Source of the DNA: Rhizobium sp. L43
GTDB lineage: Bacteria; Pseudomonadota; Alphaproteobacteria; Rhizobiales; Rhizobiaceae
Direction: 5' to 3'
DNA: 64,000 nucleotides
NCBI RefSeq assembly: GCF_002531725.1
Contig: NZ_NWSQ01000012.1
Location: 1-64,000 of the forward strand
Under the pieces are notes generated by a model, which made no database searches, was not told the origin of the DNA, and saw nothing but the letters and a program-made list of their open reading frames with translations. Below are positions 35,119 to 44,010 of this stretch, piece by piece. A program made the position numbers and the translations under genes. Every line of letters starts with the position of its first letter. Within the stretch, counting starts at the first letter, position 1.

Positions 35119-36165
35119 ATGTCAGAGCAAATCAACCATCACCGCCGCCGCTTTTTCGGGATGACGGCAGTCGCCCTTGCTGCGGTCGAGTTCGGCGTGG
35201 CCGGCACGGCCGCCGCGCAATCGGCGCCCGCGGCATCCTTGCCTGATGTAAAGGCGGGAACCCACACGTCCTTCGAGGCGCTGAAGCAGGTGAAGGCCGG
35301 CGTGCTCGATATCGGTTACGCCGAGGCGGGGAAGGCGGATGGCCCTGTCGTGCTGCTGCTGCATGGCTGGCCCTATGACATCTACAGTTTCGTCGATGTC
35401 GCACCGCTGCTTGCCTCGGCAGGCTATAGGGTGATCGTGCCCTATCTGCGCGGTTACGGGACGACCCGCTTCCTGGACGACCAGACGCCGCGCAACGGCC
35501 AACCGTCAGCGCTCGCCGCCGATATGATCGCGCTGCTCGATGCGCTCGATATTGAGAAGGCGGTCATTGCCGGCTACGACTGGGGCGGGCGGACCGCCAA
35601 CATCATGGCGGCGCTCTGGCCGGAGCGCTGCAAGGCGATGGTGTCGGTCAGCGGCTACCTGATCGGCAGTCAGGAGGCCAACAAGAAGCCGCTGCCGCCG
35701 AAGGCCGAACTTGCCTGGTGGTACCAGTTCTATTTCGCCACCGAGCGCGGCCGCCTGGGCTATGAGAGCAACACCCACGATTTCGCAAAGCTCATCTGGC
35801 AGACGGCTTCGCCGAAGTGGAACTTCGACGATGCGACATTCGGCAGGTCGGCCGCCGCCTTCGACAATCCCGATCATGTTGCGATCGTCATTCACAATTA
35901 TCGCTGGCGCCTGGGACTTGTCGAAGGCGAGGCCAAATACGATGCCTATGAGACGACGCTTGCCGGAGCGCCTGTCATTTCGGTGCCGACGATCACCATG
36001 GAAGGTGACGCAAACGGTGCGCCGCATCCGCAGCCCTCCGCCTATGCCGGAAAATTCTCCGGCAGATACGAGCATCGCACGATCGGCGGCGGCATCGGCC
36101 ACAATCTGCCACAGGAGGCACCGCAGGCCTTCGCGCAGGCTGTCATCGATGTCGATCGCTTCTGA
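35119..36165 (+). CDS. Tat-exported epoxide-hydrolase-like alpha/beta hydrolase
   Basis: This 348-residue precursor has a twin-arginine signal (HHRRRFFGMTAVALAAVEF). The mature alpha/beta hydrolase carries the oxyanion motif LLLHGWPYD, the nucleophile elbow AGYDWGGR with Asp in place of Ser, and a late GGGIGHNLPQE with the catalytic His. Asp nucleophile plus HGWP is the pattern of epoxide hydrolases and haloacid/fluoroacetate dehalogenases. It lies upstream of the two-component genes and divergent from dipZ, suggesting a role in handling oxidised molecules outside the cytoplasm. Confidence 0.88.
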   Translation: MSEQINHHRRRFFGMTAVALAAVEFGVAGTAAAQSAPAASLPDVKAGTHTSFEALKQVKAGVLDIGYAEAGKADGPVVLLLHGWPYDIYSFVDVAPLLASAGYRVIVPYLRGYGTTRFLDDQTPRNGQPSALAADMIALLDALDIEKAVIAGYDWGGRTANIMAALWPERCKAMVSVSGYLIGSQEANKKPLPPKAELAWWYQFYFATERGRLGYESNTHDFAKLIWQTASPKWNFDDATFGRSAAAFDNPDHVAIVIHNYRWRLGLVEGEAKYDAYETTLAGAPVISVPTITMEGDANGAPHPQPSAYAGKFSGRYEHRTIGGGIGHNLPQEAPQAFAQAVIDVDRF

Positions 36166-36172
36166 TCGATGA

Positions 36173-36206
36173 GGCCGGCCGCAGAGCCTCGTTGCTCCGG
36201 CCGGCC
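36173..36206 (+). terminator. GC hairpin after the hydrolase gene
   Basis: A perfect 9-bp stem (GGCCGGCCG/CGGCCGGCC) starts 8 bp after the stop. No T-run follows, so termination may be partial, allowing some read-through into the regulator genes. Confidence 0.55.
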
Positions 36207-36286
36207 GAATATGCGTAGGTCGCGTCAGCCGCCTCGATGTCGACGCGGAGGGCGCGGCCGCTTCTATCGTAAGGGAACAGGAACAT

Positions 36287-37027
36287 ATGGATCATGTCGA
36301 TCACATCCTGATCGTCGATGACGATCGCGAAATCCGCGAGCTGGTCTCGGGCTATCTGCAGAAGAACGGCCTGAGGACCAGCGTTGCCGCGGACGGGCGC
36401 CAGATGCGCAGTTTTCTCGAGGCCAATGCGGTCGACCTGATCGTGCTCGATGTGATGATGCCCGGCGACGACGGGCTGGTGCTGTGCCGCGAACTGCGCT
36501 CCGGCCGGCACAAGGCGATCCCGATCCTAATGCTGACGGCCCGCACCGACGAGATGGACCGGATCCTCGGGCTGGAGATGGGCGCCGACGACTATCTTCC
36601 CAAGCCCTTTGCCGCGCGTGAGCTGCTTGCCCGCATCAAGGCAGTGCTGCGGCGCACGCGCATGCTGCCGCCCAACCTGCAGATCAGCGAGGCCGGGCAG
36701 TTGCTGAGCTTCGGTGATTGGCGGCTCGATACGGTCGGCCGCCACCTTCTCGACAGGGAAGGGACCGCGATTGCGCTCAGCGGCGCCGAGTACCGCCTGC
36801 TTCGCGTCTTCATCGACCACCCGCAGCGGGTGCTCAATCGCGATCAGCTTCTGAGCCTGACACAGGGCCGCGACGCCGATCTGTTCGATCGTTCCATCGA
36901 TCTCCTGGTCAGCCGGCTGCGTCAGCGGCTGGGGGACGATGCGCGCGAACCTACATACATCAAGACGGTGCGCAGCGAAGGTTATGTGTTTTCGGTTCCG
37001 GTCGAAATCACCGAGTTGCGCCAATGA
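36287..37027 (+). CDS. OmpR-family response regulator
   Basis: This 246-residue regulator has a receiver domain (ILIVDDDREI, phospho-acceptor Asp in LIVLDVMMPGDDG, Lys in DDYLPKPF) and a C-terminal winged helix (GAEYRLLRVFIDHPQRVLNRDQLL, then RLRQRLGDD and YIKTVRSEGYVF). It overlaps the sensor kinase gene by 4 bp. The GATACA array 1.2 kb upstream is a candidate target. Confidence 0.95.
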   Translation: MDHVDHILIVDDDREIRELVSGYLQKNGLRTSVAADGRQMRSFLEANAVDLIVLDVMMPGDDGLVLCRELRSGRHKAIPILMLTARTDEMDRILGLEMGADDYLPKPFAARELLARIKAVLRRTRMLPPNLQISEAGQLLSFGDWRLDTVGRHLLDREGTAIALSGAEYRLLRVFIDHPQRVLNRDQLLSLTQGRDADLFDRSIDLLVSRLRQRLGDDAREPTYIKTVRSEGYVFSVPVEITELRQ

Positions 37028-38346
37028 GGGCGGGGATCCCCTTGTTCTCGGGTTTGATGTGGCCGAGCACGTTGCGGTCGCGGATCTTCCTGATCCTGCT
37101 GATCGGACTGGCGCTGGCCTACGGCCTGTCCTTCAGCGTGCTTTATATGGAGCGCTATATGTCGGCCAAAGCAGTGATGCTCGGCACGCTGGAAAACGAC
37201 GTCGCAACCTCGATTGCCGTTCTCGACCGGCTTCCGCCAGGCGAACGCGGCGATCTCCTGGACCGGCTGGGCCGCGGCAACTACCGTTTTGTGCTCGGAC
37301 CCGGCCTTGCCGGCGTGCCTGACACGTCAAGCAAGGGCGCCGAGATATCAGGCAAGATCGAGGAGGCGATCGGGCACCGCTTTCCGATCCGCATCGAACG
37401 GATTCCGGGTGAGGTGAACCGGTTGCAGGCGCATCTGACACTCAGCGACGGAAGCCCCTTGACGATCGACGTCACGCCGAAGGGCGTCATGCCGATCGCC
37501 GCATGGCTGCCCTATGTCTTCGTCATCCAGATGGCGCTGCTCATCCTCTGTACCTGGTTTGCGGTTCGCCAAGTGATCCGGCCGCTCGGCGCGCTTGCCG
37601 CCGCCGCCGATGCTCTCGACCCGAATAAGGACGGTCCGGCCTTGAGCGAGGCGGGGCCGAGCGAGGTCGCGCATGCGGCAAGGGCGTTCAACGCGATGCG
37701 GGAGAGGATTGCCCATTACCTCGAAGAGCGCGTGCAGATCCTGGCGGCCATCTCGCACGATCTGCAGACGCCGATCACCCGCATGCGGCTGCGCGCCGAC
37801 ATGGCGGAGGATTCGCCGGAGAAGGACAAGCTGGTGCATGATCTCGGCGAGATCCAGCGTCTCGTCCAGGACGGGATTGCTTATGCACGCAGCGCCCATG
37901 GCAACGGCGAGAAGAGCGCCCGGATCGACCTTGCCTCGTTCATCGACAGCATAGCCTACGACTATCAGGATACCGGAAAGGCCGTCACTGTCGTCGGGCT
38001 GGTTCAGGGTGCGGCCTTCACCAAGCCGCATGCGCTTCGTCGCATCCTGTCGAACTTCGTCGACAATGCGCTGAAGTTTGCCGGCGCTGCCGAGATCTGT
38101 GTCGAGCGCAGCGCCGAGAACGATATCGTCATATCGGTCATGGATCGCGGGCCGGGAATTCCGGACGATATGCTGGAAGCCGCCATGCAGCCTTTCTTCC
38201 GGCTGGAGCAATCCCGCAACCGGGAGACCGGCGGCACCGGTCTCGGTCTTGCGATTGCCCAGCAGTTGACCGCCAAGATCGGCGGGTCGCTCCGGCTCTA
38301 CAATCGCGCCGGCGGCGGACTGGCGGCAGAAGTCACCATCCGTTGA
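37024..38346 (+). CDS. Membrane sensor histidine kinase (EnvZ type)
   Basis: This 440-residue kinase has a first helix (residues 20-42), a periplasmic region of about 110 residues, a second helix (LPYVFVIQMALLILCTWF), HAMP, HisKA with ILAAISHDLQTPITRMRLR and an HATPase (LSNFVDNALKFA, then GPGIPDDML and GGTGLGLAIAQQL). ATG 37024 overlaps the regulator stop; the longer frame from 36718 lies inside the regulator gene and is rejected. It pairs with the upstream OmpR-type regulator. Confidence 0.94.
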   Translation: MRAGIPLFSGLMWPSTLRSRIFLILLIGLALAYGLSFSVLYMERYMSAKAVMLGTLENDVATSIAVLDRLPPGERGDLLDRLGRGNYRFVLGPGLAGVPDTSSKGAEISGKIEEAIGHRFPIRIERIPGEVNRLQAHLTLSDGSPLTIDVTPKGVMPIAAWLPYVFVIQMALLILCTWFAVRQVIRPLGALAAAADALDPNKDGPALSEAGPSEVAHAARAFNAMRERIAHYLEERVQILAAISHDLQTPITRMRLRADMAEDSPEKDKLVHDLGEIQRLVQDGIAYARSAHGNGEKSARIDLASFIDSIAYDYQDTGKAVTVVGLVQGAAFTKPHALRRILSNFVDNALKFAGAAEICVERSAENDIVISVMDRGPGIPDDMLEAAMQPFFRLEQSRNRETGGTGLGLAIAQQLTAKIGGSLRLYNRAGGGLAAEVTIR

Positions 38347-38537
38347 CATCGGCAGTCGCCCACAAAATTTCGAGATGTTTGTATGTAAAGATGTCCTCGA
38401 TCTCGGATGCTACTCTTTGTGACATTTCGGGCGATTTCGGAAACATGGCGGATACGTCAGCCGGTCAAACCACACTCCGTCAACCCGGCCGCGCAGTGCG
38501 GCAGTCGCCAGGAGCGACGCAACATAAGGAGTGTTCC

Positions 38538-38953
38538 ATGACAAAGATCGACAAGGTTCTCTATACCGGCAAGACCCACACGACGGGCGGGCGCGACGGC
38601 GCGTCGCACAGCGACGACGGCCAGTTGGATATCAAGCTTTCGCCTCCGGGCAGCAACCGCGCCGGCACCAATCCCGAACAGCTTTTCGCCGCCGGCTGGT
38701 CTGCCTGCTTCATAGGCGCGATCGGCTTTGCCGCGGCCAATCAAAAGGTAGGCTCCCCGCCGATCTTGCGGTCGACACCGAGGTCGATCTGGGAACCGCC
38801 GATGGCGGCTATTTCCTGCAGGCCCGTCTCAAGGTCAGCCTGCCGGGGATCGAAGCTGAAGTGGCAAGAGCCCTCATCGAAGAGGCGCATCAGACCTGCC
38901 CCTACTCGAAGGCCACGCGCGGCAATATCCATGTCGAATTGACCGTTGCCTGA
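38538..38953 (+). pseudogene. ohr: Organic hydroperoxide resistance protein (Ohr), frameshifted
   Basis: ATG 38538 follows AAGGAG and starts MTKIDKVLYTGKTHTTGGRD, the Ohr N terminus. The peroxidatic Cys lies in GWSACFIGAIGFAA. After ANQKV the frame breaks near 38745-38752. The other frame supplies LAVDTEVDLG and the resolving Cys in EEAHQTCPYSKATRGNI, ending at 38953. The 416-nt span is one base short, so one missing base restores a normal 138-residue Ohr. It is either a recent loss or a sequence error. Confidence 0.85.
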
Positions 38954-39056
38954 CGCACCCTCTGCCCGCCGAAGGCCATAGGTTACGGCGGGCAGAGAAC
39001 AGAAGCCGAAAGCAAACAGGACGAGGCCGACCGGGCCTCGCCGATTGGAGGATCTG

Positions 39057-39218
39057 ATGAGACTGATGATCATCTGCATTCTGGGCGCGACGGTTTTCGC
39101 CGCGCCCTGCATCTACGACGTAAGCTCGCAGGAGCCTTCGCCGCTTGTGGGCCTCGTGACGGCGGCATCCGCAGCGTCGTCTTCAGGAGAACCGCAGCCG
39201 TTCCAGCCGCTCTTTTAA
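39057..39218 (+). CDS. Small secreted or membrane peptide
   Basis: A 53-residue frame starts at ATG 39057 with an excellent ribosome site (TTGGAGGATCTG). It begins with a hydrophobic stretch (MRLMIICILGATVFAAP) like a signal peptide or lipoprotein-type leader, followed by a short Ser/Pro-rich tail ending PFQPLF. I recognise no family. It stands 18 bp before the GST gene and may share its transcript. Confidence 0.5.
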   Translation: MRLMIICILGATVFAAPCIYDVSSQEPSPLVGLVTAASAASSSGEPQPFQPLF

Positions 39219-39236
39219 GTGACCAGGGAGAGACCC

Positions 39237-39869
39237 GTGAAGCTCTATCAGAATGAAATTTCCTCGGCGACGTCGAGAGTCCGCATCGCGCTAGCCCTGA
39301 AGGGGCTGACGGCGGAAACACTGCCGGTGACCATCCTCGGCGAAGAGGCCGAGAGCCGGCAGGCCGGATATCGCAGCGTCAATCCGCAAGGGCTGGTGCC
39401 GGCCTTGCTGACGGATGGCGGCGTCATCACCCAGTCACTGGCGATCGTCGAATATCTCGACGAGCTTCACCCCGAACCGCCGCTGTTGCCCGACACGGCG
39501 GAGGGCAGGGCGCTGGCGCGGTCGATCGCGCTTGCAATCGCCGCCGAGATCCATGCGCTGCTGCCGCCACGCATCGGCCTGCACCTCAAAACGGCCTTCC
39601 AGGCGGATGCCGATGCCATTGCCGCCTGGAGCCGTCACTGGGTCGGCGAGGGAATGGCCGCTGTGGAGACGATGATCGCCGGCCGCAGGCATGGCGCCTT
39701 CGCCATCGGCGACCGGCCTGGTATTGCCGATATCTTTCTCTTCCCGCAGGCGATCAGCGCCCGGCGCATGGGCTTCGATCTCGCCCGCTGGCCCAATATC
39801 GCGGAGATTGTCGGCAGGCTCGAGGCGATCCCGGCTTTCCAGGAGAATGCGCCGGCGCCGAGACGATGA
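39237..39869 (+). CDS. Maleylacetoacetate isomerase-like (zeta) glutathione S-transferase
   Basis: This 210-residue protein starts at GTG 39237 (GGGAGAG upstream) with KLYQNEISSATSRVRIALAL. The zeta-class motif SSCxxRVRIAL is recognisable, but the usual Cys is Ala here, although the Ser pair remains. NPQGLVPALL and ITQSLAIVEYLDE complete the glutathione site. No tyrosine-degradation partners are adjacent, so a pure isomerase role is uncertain. Confidence 0.8.
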   Translation: MKLYQNEISSATSRVRIALALKGLTAETLPVTILGEEAESRQAGYRSVNPQGLVPALLTDGGVITQSLAIVEYLDELHPEPPLLPDTAEGRALARSIALAIAAEIHALLPPRIGLHLKTAFQADADAIAAWSRHWVGEGMAAVETMIAGRRHGAFAIGDRPGIADIFLFPQAISARRMGFDLARWPNIAEIVGRLEAIPAFQENAPAPRR

Positions 39870-39917
39870 TGCGATCAATGAAGAAGCGACCGCAAACGAT
39901 GGCGGTCGTTTCTTTTC

Positions 39918-40907
39918 TCAGCGGTTGACCCTTGCCTGCAGATGCGCGGGATATCGATCGCCTTCCACCTTGATGGTGGCGAGCGCGCTTTCGATATTGC
40001 CGAGATCCTCGGCCGTCAGTTCGACCTCGGCGGCCCGGATGTTCTCCTCGAGGCGATGCAGCTTGGTGGTTCCGGGGATCGGCACGATCCAAGGTTTTTG
40101 CTCCAGCAGCCAGGCCAAGGCGACCTGGGCCGAGGTGGCGTTTTTGCGCCTGGCGATCTCTACGAGAAGATCGACGAGCGCCTGGTTGGCTTTTCGCGCT
40201 TCTGGTGAGAAGCGCGGCACGATGTTGCGGAAGTCCTTGCTGTCGAAGGTGGTCGTCTCGCTGATCGCGCCGGTGAGGAAGCCTTTGCCGAGCGGGCTGA
40301 ACGGCACGAAGCCGATGCCGAGCTCTTCGAGCACCGGCAGGATTTCCTGCTCGGGTTCGCGCCACCACAGCGAATATTCGCTCTGCAGCGCCGTCACCGC
40401 CTGGACGGCATGGGCGCGGCGGATCGTTTGGGCGCCCGCTTCCGAGAGACCGAAATGTCTGACCTTACCCTCGGCGATCAGCGCCTTGACCGTGCCGGCC
40501 ACATCTTCGATCGGGACATCGGGGTCGACACGATGCTGATAGAAGAGGTCGATGACATCCGTCTTCAAACGCTTCAACGCCTGGTCGGCCACCGCGCGGA
40601 TCTGCTCCGGCCGGCTGTTCATGCCACTCTGGCCGCCATTGGCATCGAAGTTGAAGCCGAATTTCGTGGCAATCACCACCTCGTCGCGGAGGGGCGCCAG
40701 GGCTTCTCCGAGAAGCTCCTCGTTCTTGTAGGGACCATAGGCCTCGGCGGTGTCAAAGAAGGTCACGCCGCGTTCGAATGCGCGGCGGATCAGCGCGATC
40801 GCTTCCGGAATCGCTGTTGCCGGGCCATAACCATAACTCAGCCCCATGCAGCCGAGACCGATGGCCGAGACACGAAGTCCGCTCTTTCCGAGTTCACTTT
40901 TCTGCAT
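39918..40907 (-). CDS. Aldo/keto reductase
   Basis: This 329-residue NADPH-dependent reductase has the AKR tetrad visible: Asp and Tyr in FFDTAEAYGPYKNEELLGEAL, Lys in VIATKFGF and His in FYQHRVDP. The C-terminal cofactor segment VPIPGTTKLHRLEENI is present. It resembles the AKR13/YakC group. It is 14 bp downstream of a cupin gene, and a LysR regulator stands divergent, which probably controls both. Confidence 0.93.
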   Translation of the reverse strand: MQKSELGKSGLRVSAIGLGCMGLSYGYGPATAIPEAIALIRRAFERGVTFFDTAEAYGPYKNEELLGEALAPLRDEVVIATKFGFNFDANGGQSGMNSRPEQIRAVADQALKRLKTDVIDLFYQHRVDPDVPIEDVAGTVKALIAEGKVRHFGLSEAGAQTIRRAHAVQAVTALQSEYSLWWREPEQEILPVLEELGIGFVPFSPLGKGFLTGAISETTTFDSKDFRNIVPRFSPEARKANQALVDLLVEIARRKNATSAQVALAWLLEQKPWIVPIPGTTKLHRLEENIRAAEVELTAEDLGNIESALATIKVEGDRYPAHLQARVNR

Positions 40908-40921
40908 TGCCGTTTCCTTTT

Positions 40922-41317
40922 CTAACCTTGGTACTGCGTGTCGGTGACGTGCTCCATCCAGTCGACGACCTTGCCGTCGAGCTGTTCCTGAATGGCGATA
41001 TGGGTCATCGCCGTCGTCGGCGCTGCACCGTGCCAATGGAGTTCGCCCGGTTCGAACCGGACGACGTCGCCGGCGCAGATCTCCTCGACGGGGCCGCCTT
41101 CGCGCTGGACGCGACCGCAGCCCGATGTGACGATGAGCGTCTGGCCAAGCGGATGGGTGTGCCAGGCGGTGCGGGCGCCGGGCTCGAAGGTGACGCTGGC
41201 GCCGGCCGCGCGGGCGGGGCTGGTCACCGCAAACAGCGGGTCGACGCGCACGCTGCCGGTGAACCAATCGGCCGGTCCCTTGGCCGAGGGCTGCGAACCG
41301 TTTCGCTTGATGTCCAT
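40922..41317 (-). CDS. Cupin-domain protein
   Basis: This 131-residue single cupin has motif 1 ARTAWHTHPLGQTLIVTSG with the metal-ligand histidines and motif 2 CAGDVVRFEPGELHWHGA. ATG 41317 follows GGAAAGGAAG. It precedes the aldo/keto reductase on the same strand and is often found beside such reductases in proteobacteria. Its substrate is unknown. Confidence 0.9.
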   Translation of the reverse strand: MDIKRNGSQPSAKGPADWFTGSVRVDPLFAVTSPARAAGASVTFEPGARTAWHTHPLGQTLIVTSGCGRVQREGGPVEEICAGDVVRFEPGELHWHGAAPTTAMTHIAIQEQLDGKVVDWMEHVTDTQYQG

Positions 41318-41451
41318 TTGTCTTCCTTTCCAACGTCGGGGCTGGGCCGCCCGGGCAGACAGGTCCGCCCAGGATGACAGGATATTTAGCGCCTGCGCAT
41401 GGTTGCGATTAGATGGTATAAACAGCAAGAACCCATGAGGGATTTTCATAA

Positions 41452-42345
41452 ATGTCACGCCCTGCCGTCAACGATCTCATCGCCTTCCTCGCTGTTGCGC
41501 GTGCACAGAGCTTCACCAAGGCGGCCGGCAAGCTGGGTGTGTCGCAATCGGCGCTCAGCCATACGATCCGCGGGCTCGAGGAGCGGCTTGGACTGCGATT
41601 GCTGACACGCACGACACGCAGCGTATCGCCGACGGAAGCCGGCGAACGGCTGCTTGTCTCCATCGGGCCGCGGCTCGATGAGATCGAGAGCGAACTGGCT
41701 GCCTTGAGCGCGTTCCGGGAGAAACCGGCGGGCACCATCCGCATCAATGCCGGCGAGCATGCGGCCGATGCCGTCCTCTGGCCCGCCCTGGAAAAGCTGC
41801 TGCCCGATTACCCCGATATCAATGTCGAGATGATCGTCGACTACGGTCTGACCGACATCGTTGCGGAGCGTTATGATGCGGGGGTGCGGCTTGGGGAACA
41901 GGTGGCGAAAGATATGATCGCGGTGCGCATCGGCCCCGACATGCGCATGGCCGTGGTCGGCACTCCCGCCTATTTCGCCGCCAGGCCGAAGCCGCTGACG
42001 CCGCAGGATCTCACGGATCACAATTGCATCAATCTGCGTCTGCCGACCTATGGCGGCGTCTATGCATGGGAGTTCGAGAAGGACGGGCGCGAGCTCAGGG
42101 TTCGCGTCGAAGGTCAGCTGGTTTTCAACAATATAGCGCTCAGGCTGAACGCCGTGCTGGCCGGTCTGGGGCTGGCATACATGCCGGAGAACCTGGTCGA
42201 GGCGCATCTTGCCGATGGGCGGCTGGTCCGGGTCCTCGAGGATTGGTGCCTGCCGTTTTCCGGCTACCATCTCTACTACCCAAGTCGTCGGCACACGTCT
42301 CCGGCATTCGCCCTCGTCGTCGATGCGCTTCGCTATCGGGGATAG
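41452..42345 (+). CDS. LysR-family transcriptional regulator
   Basis: This 297-residue regulator has an N-terminal helix-turn-helix (FTKAAGKLGVSQSALSHTIR) and a CrgA-like effector domain (GTIRINAGEHAADAVLWPAL). It stands divergent to the cupin and aldo/keto reductase genes with a 134-bp shared promoter region, the usual layout for a LysR activator of the neighbouring operon. Confidence 0.93.
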   Translation: MSRPAVNDLIAFLAVARAQSFTKAAGKLGVSQSALSHTIRGLEERLGLRLLTRTTRSVSPTEAGERLLVSIGPRLDEIESELAALSAFREKPAGTIRINAGEHAADAVLWPALEKLLPDYPDINVEMIVDYGLTDIVAERYDAGVRLGEQVAKDMIAVRIGPDMRMAVVGTPAYFAARPKPLTPQDLTDHNCINLRLPTYGGVYAWEFEKDGRELRVRVEGQLVFNNIALRLNAVLAGLGLAYMPENLVEAHLADGRLVRVLEDWCLPFSGYHLYYPSRRHTSPAFALVVDALRYRG

Positions 42346-42498
42346 CCGCCCATCGTTCGAGGTGCGCGAACCGGCAGATATCCGAGCCATTGAGACATTC
42401 ACTCGATCGTCTCTTGCCGGAAGCGAAGTCATGGCTGCAACGATTTGACATTCCATCACTCGCCGCTAATTCACACTTAATATTGAAGGAAACAGTGA

Positions 42499-44010
42499 AT
42501 GAATACTGCGGCACCTGCCACGAAAGCCCGGACCGGTGTGTCCGGTTTGGACACAGTTCTGGCGGGGGGGCTTTCCACGGGCCACGTGTTTCTCCTGGAG
42601 GGAAACCCAGGAGCGGGCAAAACGACTATCGCGCTGCAGTTTCTGATCGAAGGTGCACGGCTCGGCGAGCAGGGGCTTTACATCACCCTTTCGGAAACCG
42701 AGAGCGAACTCCGGGCCGGTGCCGCATCGCATGGCATGGTGATCGATGGCAATATCGAGGTCTTCGAGGTCGTGCCCCCGGAAAGCTTGCTGGATGCCGA
42801 CCAGCAGCAGAGCCTGCTTTATTCGTCGGACCTTGAACTTGGAGAGACGACAAAGGAAATCTTTGCCGCTTTCGAGCGGGTCAAGCCACGGCGCGTGGTT
42901 CTCGACAGTCTGTCGGAGATAAGGCTGCTCGCGCAAAGCTCGCTGCGCTACCGCCGGCAGATCCTCGCGCTCAAACATTATTTTGCCCGGCAGGGGGCGA
43001 CAGTCCTTCTGCTCGACGATCTGACTTCCGATGTGCTCGACAAGACGGTGCACAGCGTCGTGCACGGTGTCATCCATCTCGAAGAGATGGCGCCGAGCTA
43101 CGGCTCCGAACGCCGACGTCTCAGAGTCATAAAATATCGCGGACAGGCCTTCCGCGGCGGCTATCACGATTTCATTATCCAGACTGGCGGCGTGATCGTC
43201 TTTCCGCGGCTCGTCGCCGCCGAACACAGGTCGAGTTACGCCCGCGATCAGATTTCCTGCAATATTGCGGAACTGGACCTTCTTCTGGGAGGTGGCCTCG
43301 AGCGAGGTTCCAGTACACTCATCCTTGGTCCTGCCGGCACTGGCAAAAGCACGTTCTCGTTTCAATTCCTGGTGGCTGCGGTCGCGCGCGGCGAGAAAGT
43401 GGCGGCCTTCATTTTTGACGAGGAGCTGGGCCTGCTCTTCACGCGGCTGAAGGCGCTCGGAATGGATCTCGAAGCCATGCGGAACGCGGGTCATATCCAC
43501 ATCGAACAGCTGGATGCCGCCGAACTGTCGCCGGGCGAATTCGCCCACCGCGTGCGCAACTGCGTCGACAAGTCGGATGCGAAAACCGTGATCATCGATA
43601 GTATCAACGGTTATCAGGCTTCGATGCCAGATGAGAATTCGCTGATCCTTCATATGCATGAGCTGCTGCAATATTTGAACAGGCAGGGCGCCAATACCTT
43701 CCTGACCGTTGCGCAGCACGGGCTGGTTGGTGACATGAAGGCACCTGTCGACGTTACCTATCTCGCCGATACCGTCATTCTGCTGCGTTACTTCGAGGCG
43801 GCGGGAAAGGTGCGAAGGGCAGTCTCGGTGATCAAGAAGAGGACCGGCTTTCACGAGGATACCATCCGGGAGTATCGGATAGACGCTTCCGGCTTGAGGT
43901 TCGGCGATCCTCTCGTCGGGTTCCAGGGCGTGCTTCGCGGCGTTCCCGAATTTGTCGCGCCCTTGGCGCCGCTCCTGTCGACCAATGGCGGGGATAGCGG
44001 CAATTCCTAA
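42499..44010 (+). CDS. KaiC-like double RecA-domain ATPase
   Basis: This 503-residue protein has two KaiC/RadA-type domains. Domain 1 (about residues 12-240) has Walker A EGNPGAGKTTIALQF and the catalytic acidic pair in LSETESEL. Domain 2 (about 255-490) has GPAGTGKSTFSFQF and FIFDEELG. SGLDTVLAGGL and LDLLLGGGLERGS are the typical starts of each domain. No kaiA or kaiB gene is near, so this is a KaiC-family signalling ATPase rather than a proven clock protein. Its last 26 bp overlap a hybrid kinase gene, implying a joint function. Confidence 0.9.
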   Translation: MNTAAPATKARTGVSGLDTVLAGGLSTGHVFLLEGNPGAGKTTIALQFLIEGARLGEQGLYITLSETESELRAGAASHGMVIDGNIEVFEVVPPESLLDADQQQSLLYSSDLELGETTKEIFAAFERVKPRRVVLDSLSEIRLLAQSSLRYRRQILALKHYFARQGATVLLLDDLTSDVLDKTVHSVVHGVIHLEEMAPSYGSERRRLRVIKYRGQAFRGGYHDFIIQTGGVIVFPRLVAAEHRSSYARDQISCNIAELDLLLGGGLERGSSTLILGPAGTGKSTFSFQFLVAAVARGEKVAAFIFDEELGLLFTRLKALGMDLEAMRNAGHIHIEQLDAAELSPGEFAHRVRNCVDKSDAKTVIIDSINGYQASMPDENSLILHMHELLQYLNRQGANTFLTVAQHGLVGDMKAPVDVTYLADTVILLRYFEAAGKVRRAVSVIKKRTGFHEDTIREYRIDASGLRFGDPLVGFQGVLRGVPEFVAPLAPLLSTNGGDSGNS

